64,000 nt of DNA from Mycolicibacterium sp. ND9-15 (GTDB taxonomy: Bacteria; Actinomycetota; Actinomycetes; Mycobacteriales; Mycobacteriaceae). Under the pieces are notes generated by a model. The model made no database searches, was not told the DNA's origin, and worked only from the letters and a program-made list of their open reading frames with translations. Numbering within the stretch: position 1 is the stretch's first letter; every line of letters starts with the position of its first letter. The position numbers were made by a program, and so were the translations under genes. This document shows positions 52,934 to 62,616 of the stretch, one piece after another. The DNA is taken from the NCBI RefSeq assembly GCF_035918395.1, contig NZ_CP142362.1:1463501-1527500 (forward strand), in the 5' to 3' direction.

Positions 52934-54070
52934 GTGAAAAAGCTTGTGATGTGCTTTGACCGCACTCGTCGCGATTGCGAGCCCGATACCGCCACGAATG
53001 CGTCTCGACTCTTCCATCTCCTCGACGACGGCGCCGACCAGCTCGCCTGGTACCACTCGAGCGTCGGACCCGGCGGGACGAAGATGCCGCGCCGATGCAG
53101 GACCTCCGCTGACGACGCTCGCGCGGCCATCACCGAGGCCTACCAGTTCCTGATCGACCGGTGGGAGCCCGGAGACCGGATCTACCTGTTCGGCATCGGT
53201 CGGGGCGGCTACTGCGCACAAGCCCTGACCCGGCTGCTGTCCACCGTCGGCGTACTACCCGAGTTGATGGATTACGTGCTCGGCGCTTATGCGTTGCCAC
53301 GGACCCGACGCACCCGCCAAGACTGGATGCGGGTGACCCAGGTTGCATCGGGGCTCGCGCAGCAGCGCGAGGTCCCCGTCCCGGTCCGATTCCTGGGCCT
53401 GTGGGACGCACTGAAAGTTTCCGGCGTCCCTCGCTGGTCGATGCCCGATCCGATGCCCAACGTCGAGGTTGGAAGGCACGCGGTTGCGATCGACGGCCGC
53501 CCGGGTGAACGGCTGGTGACCTCGGCGTCGGGCCGCATCGAAGAGGTCTGGTTCCGCGGTGCGCACCGCGACGTCGCCGGTGGGGCCGATGCCTGCGAAC
53601 CGCTGGCCGAGATCACCTTCGACTGGATGCTCGACGGCGCGCTCGGCGCCGGGCTGACGCTTCCGGCCGAACGCATGAACACCGTGCCGGGGCCCGGACT
53701 GTTCGATGCGCTCGCCGAAACGCCACCTACGATCTCGCTCCGCAAGCTTCCGGAGAATGCGGCGATCCACTCGAGCGTCGAGTTGTATCTGCGCGAGCAC
53801 CCGCGGTACTGGAAGCGGCTACCGGTTCACGTCGCGTGGTCGGACCGCGACTGGGCGGCGCGCGGTGAGCGACTGGTTCGTACCCAGGGCGCGACCGCCG
53901 GTCGAGTCCCCGTCGACACGGCCTCATTCGGCTCGCTCAGCGATCCTGGCAGCAATGGAGCCGAGTCGAGTCCGGCGAACGGCCGCGACCACCCGCCCAC
54001 AGGTCAGAACTGCCCGATCGGCGAAGAGCGCCGATCCAGCAAATCGACGCTGGAGCCAATTAGCAAATGA
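52934..54070 (+). CDS. DUF2235 protein lacking the catalytic serine
   Basis: Protein of 378 residues with the DUF2235 (Tle1-type phospholipase-like) alpha/beta hydrolase layout: LVMCFDRTRRD at the start, WYHSSVGPGG, DRIYLFGIGRGGYCAQAL (85-98), FLGLWDAL and EVWFRGAHRDVAGG. The usual elbow G-x-S-x-G reads G-I-G-R-G, with Gly89 in place of the nucleophile Ser, so ester hydrolysis is doubtful. The last 70 residues are disordered and Ser/Arg-rich. GTG 52934. No T6SS or toxin genes are nearby. Function unknown. Confidence 0.75.
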   Translation: MKKLVMCFDRTRRDCEPDTATNASRLFHLLDDGADQLAWYHSSVGPGGTKMPRRCRTSADDARAAITEAYQFLIDRWEPGDRIYLFGIGRGGYCAQALTRLLSTVGVLPELMDYVLGAYALPRTRRTRQDWMRVTQVASGLAQQREVPVPVRFLGLWDALKVSGVPRWSMPDPMPNVEVGRHAVAIDGRPGERLVTSASGRIEEVWFRGAHRDVAGGADACEPLAEITFDWMLDGALGAGLTLPAERMNTVPGPGLFDALAETPPTISLRKLPENAAIHSSVELYLREHPRYWKRLPVHVAWSDRDWAARGERLVRTQGATAGRVPVDTASFGSLSDPGSNGAESSPANGRDHPPTGQNCPIGEERRSSKSTLEPISK

Positions 54071-54105
54071 TGTGCGGGTAACTTCAGCGTGATATACACC
54101 GGTGC

Positions 54106-54960
54106 GTGAACGCGAATGGGGACCTGCTCGGCTTGTCGGCCGGAATGTGGACGGCGCTCGCCGCCTGGCTCGCCGTCATGGTGGGGATCGCTGCCCTGAT
54201 CTATGCCTGGCGGCAGTATCAACGGGGCCGGCGGCAAAGCGAAGAGCTGATGCAGCCCAACGTGGCGATGTTCATGGAGCCGGCCGCCAACGACTGGCAT
54301 CTCGTCGAGCTCGTGGTCAAGAACTTCGGCCGGACACCGGCCTACAACATCCGGTTCGACTTCGCGCATCCGCCGACCGTGGCCAAGTACGAAAACGTTT
54401 ACGACGACCGCTATGTCGACATCACCCCGCTGAACCTGCCGGCCGAAATCCCGTATCTGGCCCCCGGGCAGGAATGGCGCATCGTCTGGGACTCGGCGCT
54501 CGACCGCCGCGAGCTCGGTGAGGCCATCGCGTCCAGGTTCGACGGGGCGATCACCTATTGCGACCAGCAGGGGCACGCCAACACCAAGGGCGCGCGGTCC
54601 CGGTTCCGCACGACCGCGGTGCTGGACTGGTCGACGCTGCACCCGGTCGAACGGCTGGAGTTGCTGACCACCCACGACCTGGCGCGCCAGGAGAAGCAGA
54701 AGCTCGAGTTGCTGCGCCACCTACTGACGTACTACCACTACGCGGCGGCCGAGAGCCGGGAAGACGTGCTGCGCGGCGAGATCAACCGGGTGAGGAAGGC
54801 CGCGGACGAACTGCGCCTCCGGTACCGCACGGAAGTCGTTGGGCGACCGCACAACCCAAATAACGGGTCGGCTGCGGGTCAGCAGACCGACGGTGACTCG
54901 GACTTCGAGCAAGCGCACACCCAAGCCCTGGACAGCGCCGCACGCCACCGAATCGCCTGA
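54106..54960 (+). CDS. Membrane-anchored protein of unknown function
   Basis: Protein of 284 residues with one N-terminal transmembrane helix (about 13-35, WTALAAWLAVMVGIAALIYAW). A beta-rich domain follows (VELVVKNFGRTPAYNIRFDF, AEIPYLAPGQEWRIVWDS), then a charged helical C terminus with probable coiled coil (about 190-245). The middle domain resembles immunoglobulin-like membrane-linked domains. GTG 54106. I do not recognise a family function. Confidence 0.65.
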   Translation: MNANGDLLGLSAGMWTALAAWLAVMVGIAALIYAWRQYQRGRRQSEELMQPNVAMFMEPAANDWHLVELVVKNFGRTPAYNIRFDFAHPPTVAKYENVYDDRYVDITPLNLPAEIPYLAPGQEWRIVWDSALDRRELGEAIASRFDGAITYCDQQGHANTKGARSRFRTTAVLDWSTLHPVERLELLTTHDLARQEKQKLELLRHLLTYYHYAAAESREDVLRGEINRVRKAADELRLRYRTEVVGRPHNPNNGSAAGQQTDGDSDFEQAHTQALDSAARHRIA

Positions 54961-55131
54961 CCTTGGATGGGAGCCCGACAACCCCTCGCTGCCGGGCTGT
55001 CTGCCACGATAGGAGGCTGCAGCGGGCACGGACACGCGTAAGGCACTACCCCAGTCCCTCGGCGTCCGTAGCCGCGCTTCATAGATCGATACGAGTAGCC
55101 GCCGCATTCAGCCGCATTCAAAGGAGAAGCG

Positions 55132-55833
55132 ATGACCAGCCTCGTTGGCTATGAGATGAAGGATTCCGTCGCGACGATCGGGCTGAACGACGGCAAGGTC
55201 AACGTGCTCGGCCCGGCGATGCAGACCGCGATCAACGAGGCACTCGACCGAGCCGAGAAGGACTCGGCCAAAGCAGTGGTGCTCGCGGGTAACGAACGCG
55301 TATTCAGCGGCGGTTTCGACCTCACGGTGTTTCAGTCCGGCGATGCGCAGGCGGCGCACGGGATGTTGGCCGGCGGGTTCGAGCTAGCGGTGCGGTGTCT
55401 GACGTTCCCGGCGCCCGTGGTCATGGCGGCGACGGGCCCGGCGATCGCGATGGGCTCGTTCCTGCTGCTGTCGGGCGACCACCGGGTGGGGCAGCCGAAC
55501 ACCCGATGCCAGGCCATCGAGGTGGCGATCGGCATGACGATCCCGAACGCCGCGCTGGAGATCATGCGGTTTCGGTTGACGCCCGCCGTGTTCCACCGGG
55601 GCGCGGCGCTCGCCTCGATGTTCACCGGCGACGAGGCCATCAACGGTGGGTGGCTAGACGAGATCGTCGAGGCCGATCGGGTGCTGGTGCGAGCGCAGGA
55701 GGCGGCGACCGAGTTTGCAGCCACTCTGCACGCCGGTGCGCACGTGGCGACCAAGCTGAAGGCCCGCGAGTCCGCGCTTGGAGCGATTCGCGCCGGAATC
55801 GACGGGCTGGCAACGGAATTCAACCTCGGCTAG
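55132..55833 (+). CDS. echA3: Crotonase-family enoyl-CoA hydratase EchA3
   Basis: Crotonase-fold protein of 233 residues acting on enoyl-CoA or related thioesters. The oxyanion-hole segments are ERVFSGGFDLTVF and GPAIAMGSFLLLSGDHRVG; the usual catalytic Glu positions are not both clear, as in other EchA3-type proteins. Closely matches remembered Rv0632c by length and place. ATG with AAAGGAG upstream; a 10-bp tandem repeat (GCCGCATTCA twice, 55101-55120) sits just before the ribosome site. Confidence 0.87.
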   Translation: MTSLVGYEMKDSVATIGLNDGKVNVLGPAMQTAINEALDRAEKDSAKAVVLAGNERVFSGGFDLTVFQSGDAQAAHGMLAGGFELAVRCLTFPAPVVMAATGPAIAMGSFLLLSGDHRVGQPNTRCQAIEVAIGMTIPNAALEIMRFRLTPAVFHRGAALASMFTGDEAINGGWLDEIVEADRVLVRAQEAATEFAATLHAGAHVATKLKARESALGAIRAGIDGLATEFNLG

Positions 55834-55849
55834 ACCGGCCCCATCTAGT

Positions 55850-55898
55850 GATTTCGGCGCGCTACCGATCGCTCAGCGACTGGTAGCGCACCGAAATC
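55850..55898. repeat. Family I palindrome, copy C
   Basis: GATTTCGGCGCGCTACC (55850-55866) pairs with 55882-55898 at 16 of 17 positions and has an inner TCGCT/AGCGA stem. It lies 16 nt past the echA3 stop, so it may act as terminator. Confidence 0.72.
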
Positions 55899-55947
55899 GC
55901 CGGGATTTGAGGCGATTGCCCCATGTCGGCCGTCCGCTCGTCGACAC

Positions 55948-56697
55948 ATGATGACGGCCATGACAAACACACCCCAGGCCTTCGCGGCCGCCACCAAGAC
56001 CATGCCACTGCCCGATGGAGACGAGGAGCGCGTCGTCGGCTTCGGCGTCATGGGCCTGCCGTTCGCCGGCGGCGACTACCTCGCATACCGCGACTTCCCC
56101 GAGACGTCGTTCTCCCCCAGTTACAAGTCCGTGTGGCACCGCACGCCCGACGGTGTGTGGACCTTCTACGCCACCACGCCCGGCCCGCAGAGTTGCTCCC
56201 GGTACTTCAGTTCGGCGACGACGGTCGACCCGGTCGTCTGTGACATCGACGCGCAGTGGCTCACCCCGTGGTCACTGGCGATTTCCATTGCCGGAGTGCT
56301 GGATTGGCGCGTCGATATCGAGACCACCCCGGCGACGCGGCTGGTGAGCGCGGTGGGATCACGGATTCCCGCCGCCGCCGCACGCAACCGCCGAACGTTG
56401 CGGGTGATGTCGCGCCTCGTCGGACCGGTGCTGGGCACCGGCAAGGTGCGACTGACCGGCAAGCTGCCCAACGGTCAGGAGTTCCGCATCGCCCCCCGGC
56501 GGGTGTGGGCGGTCGCCGACTCGTCGGCCGTCGTGCGGGGCGTCGACCTCGGTGCCGTGGGCCCGCACCCGATCCAGGGCAACCTCGCCGACTTCCAGCT
56601 GCCCCAGCAGGGCATCTGCGTGATCGCGCAGGGCCGGTTCGAGGCGTTCGACGTCGCGCGGCACCGCGATGCGGACCGTCTTGACCTATCGCACTGA
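55948..56697 (+). CDS. Unknown protein
   Basis: Protein of 249 residues with no signal peptide. Notable stretches: [58 protein letters not shown] (hydrophobic) and [26 protein letters not shown] (beta-rich). I recognise no family motif. ATG 55948 lacks a ribosome site; ATGs at 55951 and 55960 are alternatives. It lies 10 nt before the HD-LuxR fusion and may be co-transcribed. Confidence 0.65.
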   Translation: MMTAMTNTPQAFAAATKTMPLPDGDEERVVGFGVMGLPFAGGDYLAYRDFPETSFSPSYKSVWHRTPDGVWTFYATTPGPQSCSRYFSSATTVDPVVCDIDAQWLTPWSLAISIAGVLDWRVDIETTPATRLVSAVGSRIPAAAARNRRTLRVMSRLVGPVLGTGKVRLTGKLPNGQEFRIAPRRVWAVADSSAVVRGVDLGAVGPHPIQGNLADFQLPQQGICVIAQGRFEAFDVARHRDADRLDLSH

Positions 56698-56707
56698 CCC
56701 GACCGTG

Positions 56708-58297
56708 ATGAGGGTGCACAATCGGGCTGTGACCAGCCGTCGCACCGCGCAAGAGCTTCCGACCCGGGCGGAGGTGCTCGCCGCGCTGTCGGTCGCGGTC
56801 GACCTCGGGCTGGGCCAGCCCGCCGAGCACATGCTACGCGCCGCGTTGATCGCGATGCGGCTGGCCGACCGGCTGAACTTGACTGCGCGGCAGCGCGATT
56901 GCATCTACTACGCGACGTTGATCATGTGGATCGGCTGTCACGCCGACTCACACGAGTACGCGCGGTGGTTCGGTGACGACATCGCGGTGCGACGGAGCTC
57001 CTACCTCGTCGACTGGTCCGGTCTGCCGTTCCAACGGTTCCTGCTGACCAACGTCGGCCACGGCGAGTCGCTGCTGACCCGGTTGAAGACGGCAGCGACG
57101 TTGTATGCCAATGCGCGCGGGCATATCTCGCAGCTGATCCACTCGCATTGCACCTCCGCGGGCCTGCTGGCCGAACGTATCGGCCTTGATGCCGATGTGC
57201 AGTACGCGCTGCGCTACACCTTCGAACGGTTCGACGGCGGCGGCCTGCCGAGCGGTGCATTGGGCGACGAGATACCGGTCGAGATGCGGGTGGCTCAACT
57301 CGCCGACATGGTCGAGGTGCATCAGCGCGAATACGGGATCGATGGCGCGGTGGCGATGGCCCGCAGTAGGCGCGGCGGCCAGTTCGACCCCGCGATTGTC
57401 GACGCGTTCGTCGCGGACCCGGCGGGTGTGCTGGCGGTGCCGTCGACCGGAGATGTGTGGGCGACGGCGCTGCAGCACGCGCCCGATCGCGGCACACGAC
57501 TCGACGGGGCATCGCTCGATACGTTGTTAATCGCACTCGGTGACTTCGTCGACCTCAAATGCCCGTTCACGCTGGGACATTCACGGGCGGTGGCCGACTT
57601 GGCCGCATCCGCGGCCGAAGTGCTCGGACTCGACGATGCCGCGGTCGCGACGACGCGGCGGGCCGGGTATGTGCACGACCTCGGCCGCATCGGGGTGTCG
57701 AATCAGGTTTGGTCGAAGCCCGGCGCGCTGACCATGGCGGAGTTCGAGCGGATGCGACTGCACCCCTATCTGACCGAGCGGATCCTCTCGCAGGTACCGG
57801 CGCTGACCGAGATCGCGGCGGTGGCGGCCAACCATCACGAATCTCTCGACGGGTCGGGGTATCCGCGGGGTCTGGCGGCGCGGCAGCTGACGATGCCCGA
57901 TCGGGTGCTGGCGTGCGCGGTGAGCTATCAGGACGCGCTGGAACCGCGGCCGTACCGGGATCCGCTGGGTCCCGCGGGCGCGGCACGGCGACTGCGCGAA
58001 CGAGTGTCGAAGGGACAGTTGGATTCGGCCGCTGCCGATGCGGTGCTGCAGGCGTCGGGGCATGCGCCCGGCACGCGCCATCCGCGCCCGGACGGGCTGA
58101 CGGCCCGGGAGGTCGAAGTGCTGCGACTGGTCGCGCAGGGCGCAAGCAACAAGGGCATTGCCGCCAAGTTGGTGCTCAGCGAGAAAACGGTACGCAACCA
58201 CGTGGAACACGTCTACGCCAAGATCGGCGTCTCGAACCGGATCGGCGCGAGCATGTATGCCCTCGAGCACGGCTTGGCCGACCGCTACGACGGTTGA
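56708..58297 (+). CDS. Tandem HD/HD-GYP-like domain protein with LuxR DNA-binding domain
   Basis: Fusion of 529 residues. The N-terminal half is a degenerate HD-GYP-like domain ([31 protein letters not shown]). The second is more complete ([54 protein letters not shown]), matching HD-GYP phosphohydrolases that break cyclic di-GMP. The C terminus is a LuxR helix-turn-helix ([48 protein letters not shown]). It could couple nucleotide or metabolite hydrolysis to transcription. ATG 56708; GTG 56729 is possible. Confidence 0.82.
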   Translation: MRVHNRAVTSRRTAQELPTRAEVLAALSVAVDLGLGQPAEHMLRAALIAMRLADRLNLTARQRDCIYYATLIMWIGCHADSHEYARWFGDDIAVRRSSYLVDWSGLPFQRFLLTNVGHGESLLTRLKTAATLYANARGHISQLIHSHCTSAGLLAERIGLDADVQYALRYTFERFDGGGLPSGALGDEIPVEMRVAQLADMVEVHQREYGIDGAVAMARSRRGGQFDPAIVDAFVADPAGVLAVPSTGDVWATALQHAPDRGTRLDGASLDTLLIALGDFVDLKCPFTLGHSRAVADLAASAAEVLGLDDAAVATTRRAGYVHDLGRIGVSNQVWSKPGALTMAEFERMRLHPYLTERILSQVPALTEIAAVAANHHESLDGSGYPRGLAARQLTMPDRVLACAVSYQDALEPRPYRDPLGPAGAARRLRERVSKGQLDSAAADAVLQASGHAPGTRHPRPDGLTAREVEVLRLVAQGASNKGIAAKLVLSEKTVRNHVEHVYAKIGVSNRIGASMYALEHGLADRYDG

Positions 58298-58350
58298 TAT
58301 CGCTGCGCCGGCGCCGTTTGAACGGCGGGCGCGCTCGGCGCTGACATGAT

Positions 58351-59337
58351 GTGGGTGTGACGGTTGTGCAAGGCCGGGTGTGGCGCGGCGGCAAGCCACA
58401 GGACGATTTCGAGTTCGAGTCGATCTCCGACTACCTCGCTGAGGACGACGCGCTGGTTTGGTGCGACATCTGCGAGCCCGACCACGAGACCCTGAAGGAG
58501 CTCGCGCAGGAACTCGGGCTCAACACATGGGCCGTCGAGGATGCGATCGCCGAGTCGGAGCGCACCAAGGCTGTCGTCTACCGGACGCACACGTTCTTCA
58601 CGGTGTACGCGGTGTGCGGGACGGTGACCGACGAGACCGCGCCGTTGGCGAGTTATCGCATCTCGGGTTTTGTGCTGCCGCGCGGGCTGATCACTGTGCG
58701 GCTGTCGCCGGAGTTCGACGTCGCCGACGTCTCGCAGCGCTTCGACGAGCTCGGCGGCCAGGAGCACGGCGTCGGCGCGCTGGTGCACGGCCTGCTCGAC
58801 GTGGTCGTCGACGGCCACTTCGAGGCGGTGCAGAGACTCGACGACGAGATCGAGACGCTCGAGGACGCGCTGTTCGAGGACCGGCGACAGCCAAACAGCC
58901 TGCAGCGCAAAACATACCGGCTGCGCAAGGACCTCGTGCACCTACGCCGGGACGTACTACCGATGCGCGAGGTCGTCAACTCGATCCAGCATCGCAGGCT
59001 CGACGCCAAGACCGCCCCAGAGCTCGACCCGCTCTACGCCGACCTCTACGACCATGTACTGCGGGTGTCGGAATGGACGGAGTCGTTGCGCGACATGATC
59101 ACGACGGTGTTCGAGACCAACCTGTCGCTGCAGGACGCTCGGCTCAACACGGTGATGAAGAAGCTCACGGGATGGGCGGCGATCATCGCAGTGCCGACGG
59201 CGATCACCGGCTTCTACGGCCAGAACGTGCTGTACCCCGGGATCCAGACCGTGACCGGGTTCGTCGTCAGCACGGCGCTGATCTCGGTGATGATGATCGT
59301 GCTGTACTTGACGTTCAAGCGTCGAGACTGGTTGTGA
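58351..59337 (+). CDS. corA: CorA-family divalent cation transporter
   Basis: Mg2+/Co2+ channel-type transporter of 328 residues: a soluble alpha/beta N-terminal domain, long helices (about 150-260) and two C-terminal transmembrane segments. The signature at the end of the first is YGQN (FYGQNVLYPG) rather than the classic YGMN, a variant met in actinobacterial CorA proteins. The cytoplasmic tail ends KRRDWL. GTG 58351, with GTG 58357 as alternative. Its stop is one base from that of the converging reductase gene. Confidence 0.85.
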   Translation: MGVTVVQGRVWRGGKPQDDFEFESISDYLAEDDALVWCDICEPDHETLKELAQELGLNTWAVEDAIAESERTKAVVYRTHTFFTVYAVCGTVTDETAPLASYRISGFVLPRGLITVRLSPEFDVADVSQRFDELGGQEHGVGALVHGLLDVVVDGHFEAVQRLDDEIETLEDALFEDRRQPNSLQRKTYRLRKDLVHLRRDVLPMREVVNSIQHRRLDAKTAPELDPLYADLYDHVLRVSEWTESLRDMITTVFETNLSLQDARLNTVMKKLTGWAAIIAVPTAITGFYGQNVLYPGIQTVTGFVVSTALISVMMIVLYLTFKRRDWL

Positions 59338-59338
59338 T

Positions 59339-60472
59339 TCAACGCGATCGCAGTAACTCCTCGCCGCGGCGGTAGTCGTCGTCGGCGTTCAGCGTCAACA
59401 CACCGATCACGTCGCCACCCGTCTCGTACCAGACCGTGAACCCGGTGTGGTGGTCGACGAACCGGCTGCGGTCATAGCCGACGCCCCAACCAAGGTACTT
59501 GAGCACGGAAGTGCCGATCGTGCAGGAGAACTCGGGCACAGTCTCCCAGGCCGCCGGAAAGCCGGCGGCGGTCAGGCCGGCGACGTAGCCCTGGTGCGCG
59601 GCGTCACGCCAGTGTTCGGCGGCTATGCGCCGGCCGGCGGTGACGTTGTGCGCCAACGCGACATCGCCCGCGGCATAGACGTTGCGTACCGAGGTGCGCA
59701 TGTGCTCGTCGACGACGATGCGCCCGTCGAGGGTCCGCAGTCCGGCCGCTTCGGCCAGCCGGACGTCGGGCCGCACACCCGTCGCGCATACGACGAGGTC
59801 GGCGTCTACGGCCTCACCGCTGTCCAGCACCACGTGGGTGTCTTGAATCTCGGCGACAGTGGTCTCGCCGGCGAACCGCACCCCGTTGTCCGACAGGAGC
59901 TTTGCGACGCGCTCGCCCGCCTCGTGCCCGAACCGCCGCTGCAGCGGGACATGTTCGGCGGCCACGACCATCGTCGCGACGCCGCGCTCGGCAAGGCACG
60001 ACGCCGCCTCGCAGCCGATCAACCCGGCGCCGATGACGACGGCGCACTCGGAGTACCGGGCGGCCATCTTCAGTGCGACCGCATCACCGAACGATCGCAG
60101 CGTCAGCGCGGACTCGACACCGGGGATGGCCGGTCGCACCGCGGCGGATCCGGAGGCCACCACCAGATGCCAGTAGGGGTAGCGCTGTCCGCCCGCCGTC
60201 ACGACCTCCCGGCGGTCCAGGTCGATGGCGTCGACGGTGATGCCGCGAATCAGGTCGACGGCGTTGTGTTGGAACCAACGCTCGCTGTGCAGGGCGAGTT
60301 TGGTGTCGCGCCCACAGAGGAAGTCCTTGCTCAGCGGCGGCTTCGCGTACGGCAGTGCGGGATCACTGGTCAGGATGCGCACCGCAATGCCGGGGTGCTT
60401 GCTGCGGAACGTCTCCGCAGCGCTCACGCCGGCAGCACCGCTGCCGATGGCGATGAACCCTGGAGCCACCAC
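59339..60472 (-). CDS. FAD-dependent pyridine-nucleotide reductase (ferredoxin/rubredoxin reductase type)
   Basis: Flavoprotein oxidoreductase of 377 residues. FAD-binding IAIGSGAAGVSAAETFR at the N terminus, KPPLSKDFL, the NAD(P)-binding VVIGAGLIGCEAASCLAERG (about 150) and the second FAD motif NVYAAGDVALA (about 265). This is the layout of reductases that pass electrons to ferredoxin or rubredoxin for oxygenases. No partner is adjacent. GTG 60472. Divergent from the DUF3060 gene across 77 nt. Confidence 0.88.
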   Translation of the reverse strand: MVAPGFIAIGSGAAGVSAAETFRSKHPGIAVRILTSDPALPYAKPPLSKDFLCGRDTKLALHSERWFQHNAVDLIRGITVDAIDLDRREVVTAGGQRYPYWHLVVASGSAAVRPAIPGVESALTLRSFGDAVALKMAARYSECAVVIGAGLIGCEAASCLAERGVATMVVAAEHVPLQRRFGHEAGERVAKLLSDNGVRFAGETTVAEIQDTHVVLDSGEAVDADLVVCATGVRPDVRLAEAAGLRTLDGRIVVDEHMRTSVRNVYAAGDVALAHNVTAGRRIAAEHWRDAAHQGYVAGLTAAGFPAAWETVPEFSCTIGTSVLKYLGWGVGYDRSRFVDHHTGFTVWYETGGDVIGVLTLNADDDYRRGEELLRSR

Positions 60473-60549
60473 AGGTCCTGAATACCAACTTCAGCGCGCC
60501 GGTAACCGTAGTCGTCAGGGATTCGTCATAGTTGTGGCACCATCTGCGC

Positions 60550-61254
60550 ATGAAACCCGAGGACGACCCGGAAGCCCGGATCCGGCAGTTGGAGCAGCCG
60601 CTGGCCGACTACGGCGCAGTCGAACTGGGTACTTCGCAGTCGACCGGAAACGACTACCAGACGTCGGCCCTGCCGCCTCCGGTCTACGGCCCGCCGGCCC
60701 AGCCGACCTACTATCAGCAGTCGCCCTACGGCACCCCGCCGTTCGGGGTTTCTTTTCCGCCGAGGCCGACCAAGAGCGGCGCACCGTTCGGGCTGATCTT
60801 CGGATTGGTCGGGGTGGTCGTGGTTCTCATCGTCGCCGGAATCGCCGTGCTGGCGTGGTCGTTGTCGTCGCCGACGGAGGGCATCGGCGCCCGGCCCGGA
60901 CTCCCCGACGTGAGCGGAGACGACGGTCCGCGCGAAGGAAGCGTGACGATCGGGCCGTCGCGCGAACCGCCGAAGGTCGCTCTCGCACCCGCCGGTGGGC
61001 AGTACAGCGTGTCCGGCGTCGACGAGAACGAGACGATCGAGTGCAACGGTGCCGACATCAGCGTCAGCGGTGTCAACAACACCGTGACGCTGCTCGGCCA
61101 CTGCCTGAGCGTCACGGTGTCCGGCATCGAGAACCAGGTGAGCATCGACAGCGTCGATGAGATCGGCGCGTCCGGCTTCGACAACCGGGTGATCTACCAC
61201 TCCGGCGATCCGGAGGTGAACGTGACGTCGAACAACAGCGTCACGCGGGGCTAG
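60550..61254 (+). CDS. DUF3060 membrane-anchored surface protein
   Basis: Protein of 234 residues: a cytoplasmic N-terminal segment ([17 protein letters not shown], then a Pro/Tyr/Gln-rich stretch), one transmembrane helix (about 85-108, [24 protein letters not shown]) and an outer beta-repeat domain of DUF3060 type. The repeats [24 protein letters not shown] and [12 protein letters not shown] suggest a small beta-solenoid. ATG 60550 fits the family start; 61241-61254 overlaps the converging dehalogenase gene. Function unknown. Confidence 0.8.
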   Translation: MKPEDDPEARIRQLEQPLADYGAVELGTSQSTGNDYQTSALPPPVYGPPAQPTYYQQSPYGTPPFGVSFPPRPTKSGAPFGLIFGLVGVVVVLIVAGIAVLAWSLSSPTEGIGARPGLPDVSGDDGPREGSVTIGPSREPPKVALAPAGGQYSVSGVDENETIECNGADISVSGVNNTVTLLGHCLSVTVSGIENQVSIDSVDEIGASGFDNRVIYHSGDPEVNVTSNNSVTRG

Positions 61255-62146
61255 CGCGCCACGCGAGGATCCGGTCGGCCAACTCGGGGCCGCAGTCCTC
61301 CTGCACGAAATGGCTGCCGTTGATGCGGGCATGAGGCTGACCGGCCGCGCCCGGTACGTGCCCGATCAGCGGGCGGTCGGCTCGGCCCAGAATTGGGTCC
61401 TTGGCGCCGAAGACGCACAGGAACGGCTTCTCCCAGCGGCCCAGCGCTTCCCACGCGGCGCGGTTGGCCGGCAACGCCGGATCGTCGGGTGAGGTTGGCA
61501 CGAGCGCCGGGAACGCCCGGGCGCCGGCCTGAAAACTCTTGTCGGGGAACGGCGCATCGTATCCGGCCCGTATCCGCGCGGGCACGTCGGTGACGGTGCC
61601 CACCGCGACGAGGCGGCCGGCCGGCAACACCGGTGTGTAACGGGCGAACGCCCGCCAGATGCGGAACGGCAGGTTAGCCGGGGTCTGCCCGGCGGGTAGA
61701 AATCCGTTCGCGACGACGACGCGCGCGATGCGCTCGCCCTGCTCGGCCGCGATCCGCAACCCGATCAACGAACCCCAGTCCTGAACGAAGATCGTGGCGT
61801 CGCGCAGGTCGAGCGCCTCGAACCAGGATGTCACCCACTCGACGTGGCGTAGGTAGGTGTAGTCGGCGATCCGGCTGGGCTTGTCGGACCGCCCGAACCC
61901 GATCAAGTCGGGTGCGAGCACGCGGCAGCCACCGCCGACCAGTGGCGGAATCATGGTGCGGTACAGGTAACTCCACGTCGGTTCACCGTGCAAAAGGACA
62001 ACGGGCGGGCCGTCGCCGGGACCCTCGTCGACGTAGTGCATGCGCAGCGGTCCGGTGTCGCTTGCGGTGACGTCGACGTAGTGGGGCGCGAACGGGTACC
62101 CCGCGAGGTTCTCGAAGCGGTCGTCGGGTGTACGCAGAACGTCCAT
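61241..62146 (-). CDS. dhmA: Haloalkane dehalogenase
   Basis: Alpha/beta hydrolase of 301 residues that splits carbon-halogen bonds. [11 protein letters not shown] (oxyanion and halide loop), nucleophile VQDWGS (Asp123, with halide-binding Trp124), and late GSHFVQED with the catalytic His. Resembles remembered DhmA/Rv2296. ATG with AGGAG upstream. Its stop lies inside the 3' end of the DUF3060 gene. With sseB nearby this matches the M. tuberculosis Rv2291-Rv2296 region rather than the rpoB region. Confidence 0.92.
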   Translation of the reverse strand: MDVLRTPDDRFENLAGYPFAPHYVDVTASDTGPLRMHYVDEGPGDGPPVVLLHGEPTWSYLYRTMIPPLVGGGCRVLAPDLIGFGRSDKPSRIADYTYLRHVEWVTSWFEALDLRDATIFVQDWGSLIGLRIAAEQGERIARVVVANGFLPAGQTPANLPFRIWRAFARYTPVLPAGRLVAVGTVTDVPARIRAGYDAPFPDKSFQAGARAFPALVPTSPDDPALPANRAAWEALGRWEKPFLCVFGAKDPILGRADRPLIGHVPGAAGQPHARINGSHFVQEDCGPELADRILAWRASPA

Positions 62147-62316
62147 GGTGTGCTCCTATCCGTCTGCAGCCTATGCCGTCGATTCCCCCGATCGGAGGAC
62201 ATGCGGTTCATCCGGTTCATCCTCCGGTCGGCCGACATACAACAACGTTGCGGCGCAGCACTCTTGGGTCATCGCCGGAACTCACCGGCCACAAAGACGA
62301 GCCGAGGACATTCAGC

Positions 62317-62556
62317 ATGAACACCAACACCATTGGCCGGGTTGCCCGCTTCGTCGCGCTGTCCGCCGTCTCCGGCGGAATCCTCGCAGGAGCCCTCGGG
62401 TTCGCCGGCGCCGCCAGCGCCGGGACCTATACCCCGGACGACACCCCGCGGCCCGGCATCATCGGGACACCGAACACCATTGCGCACCCTCCGCAGGTTC
62501 GCTACCGCCACGGCGTCCTTTATTTGGAACAGGTTCAGCCGAGCTACCACCGCTGA
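62317..62556 (+). CDS. Small exported protein
   Basis: Secreted peptide of 79 residues: signal peptide (1-36, core FVALSAVSGGILAGALGFAGAASAG) and a mature part of about 43 residues with TYTPDDTPRPGIIGTPNTIAHPP and a Tyr-rich tail. It has no cysteine in the mature part. ATG with GAGGA about 8 nt upstream. The gene is followed by a strong terminator. Function unknown. Confidence 0.72.
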   Translation: MNTNTIGRVARFVALSAVSGGILAGALGFAGAASAGTYTPDDTPRPGIIGTPNTIAHPPQVRYRHGVLYLEQVQPSYHR

Positions 62557-62580
62557 CCACCCCAGGCGCTTGCCTCCACA

Positions 62581-62615
62581 GAGGCCCTCCCGGGCGGCGT
62601 ACCCGGGGGGGCCTC
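62581..62615. terminator. Bidirectional hairpin terminator
   Basis: GAGGCCCTCCCGGG (62581-62594) and CCCGGGGGGGCCTC (62602-62615) form a 14-bp stem with one T-G pair and a 7-nt loop, between the converging exported-protein and sseB genes. Confidence 0.85.
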
Positions 62616-62616
62616 C

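Noticed and set aside
52934..54070. Type VI effector interpretation of the DUF2235 protein
   Set aside because: No secretion, immunity or VgrG-like genes nearby and the catalytic serine is absent.
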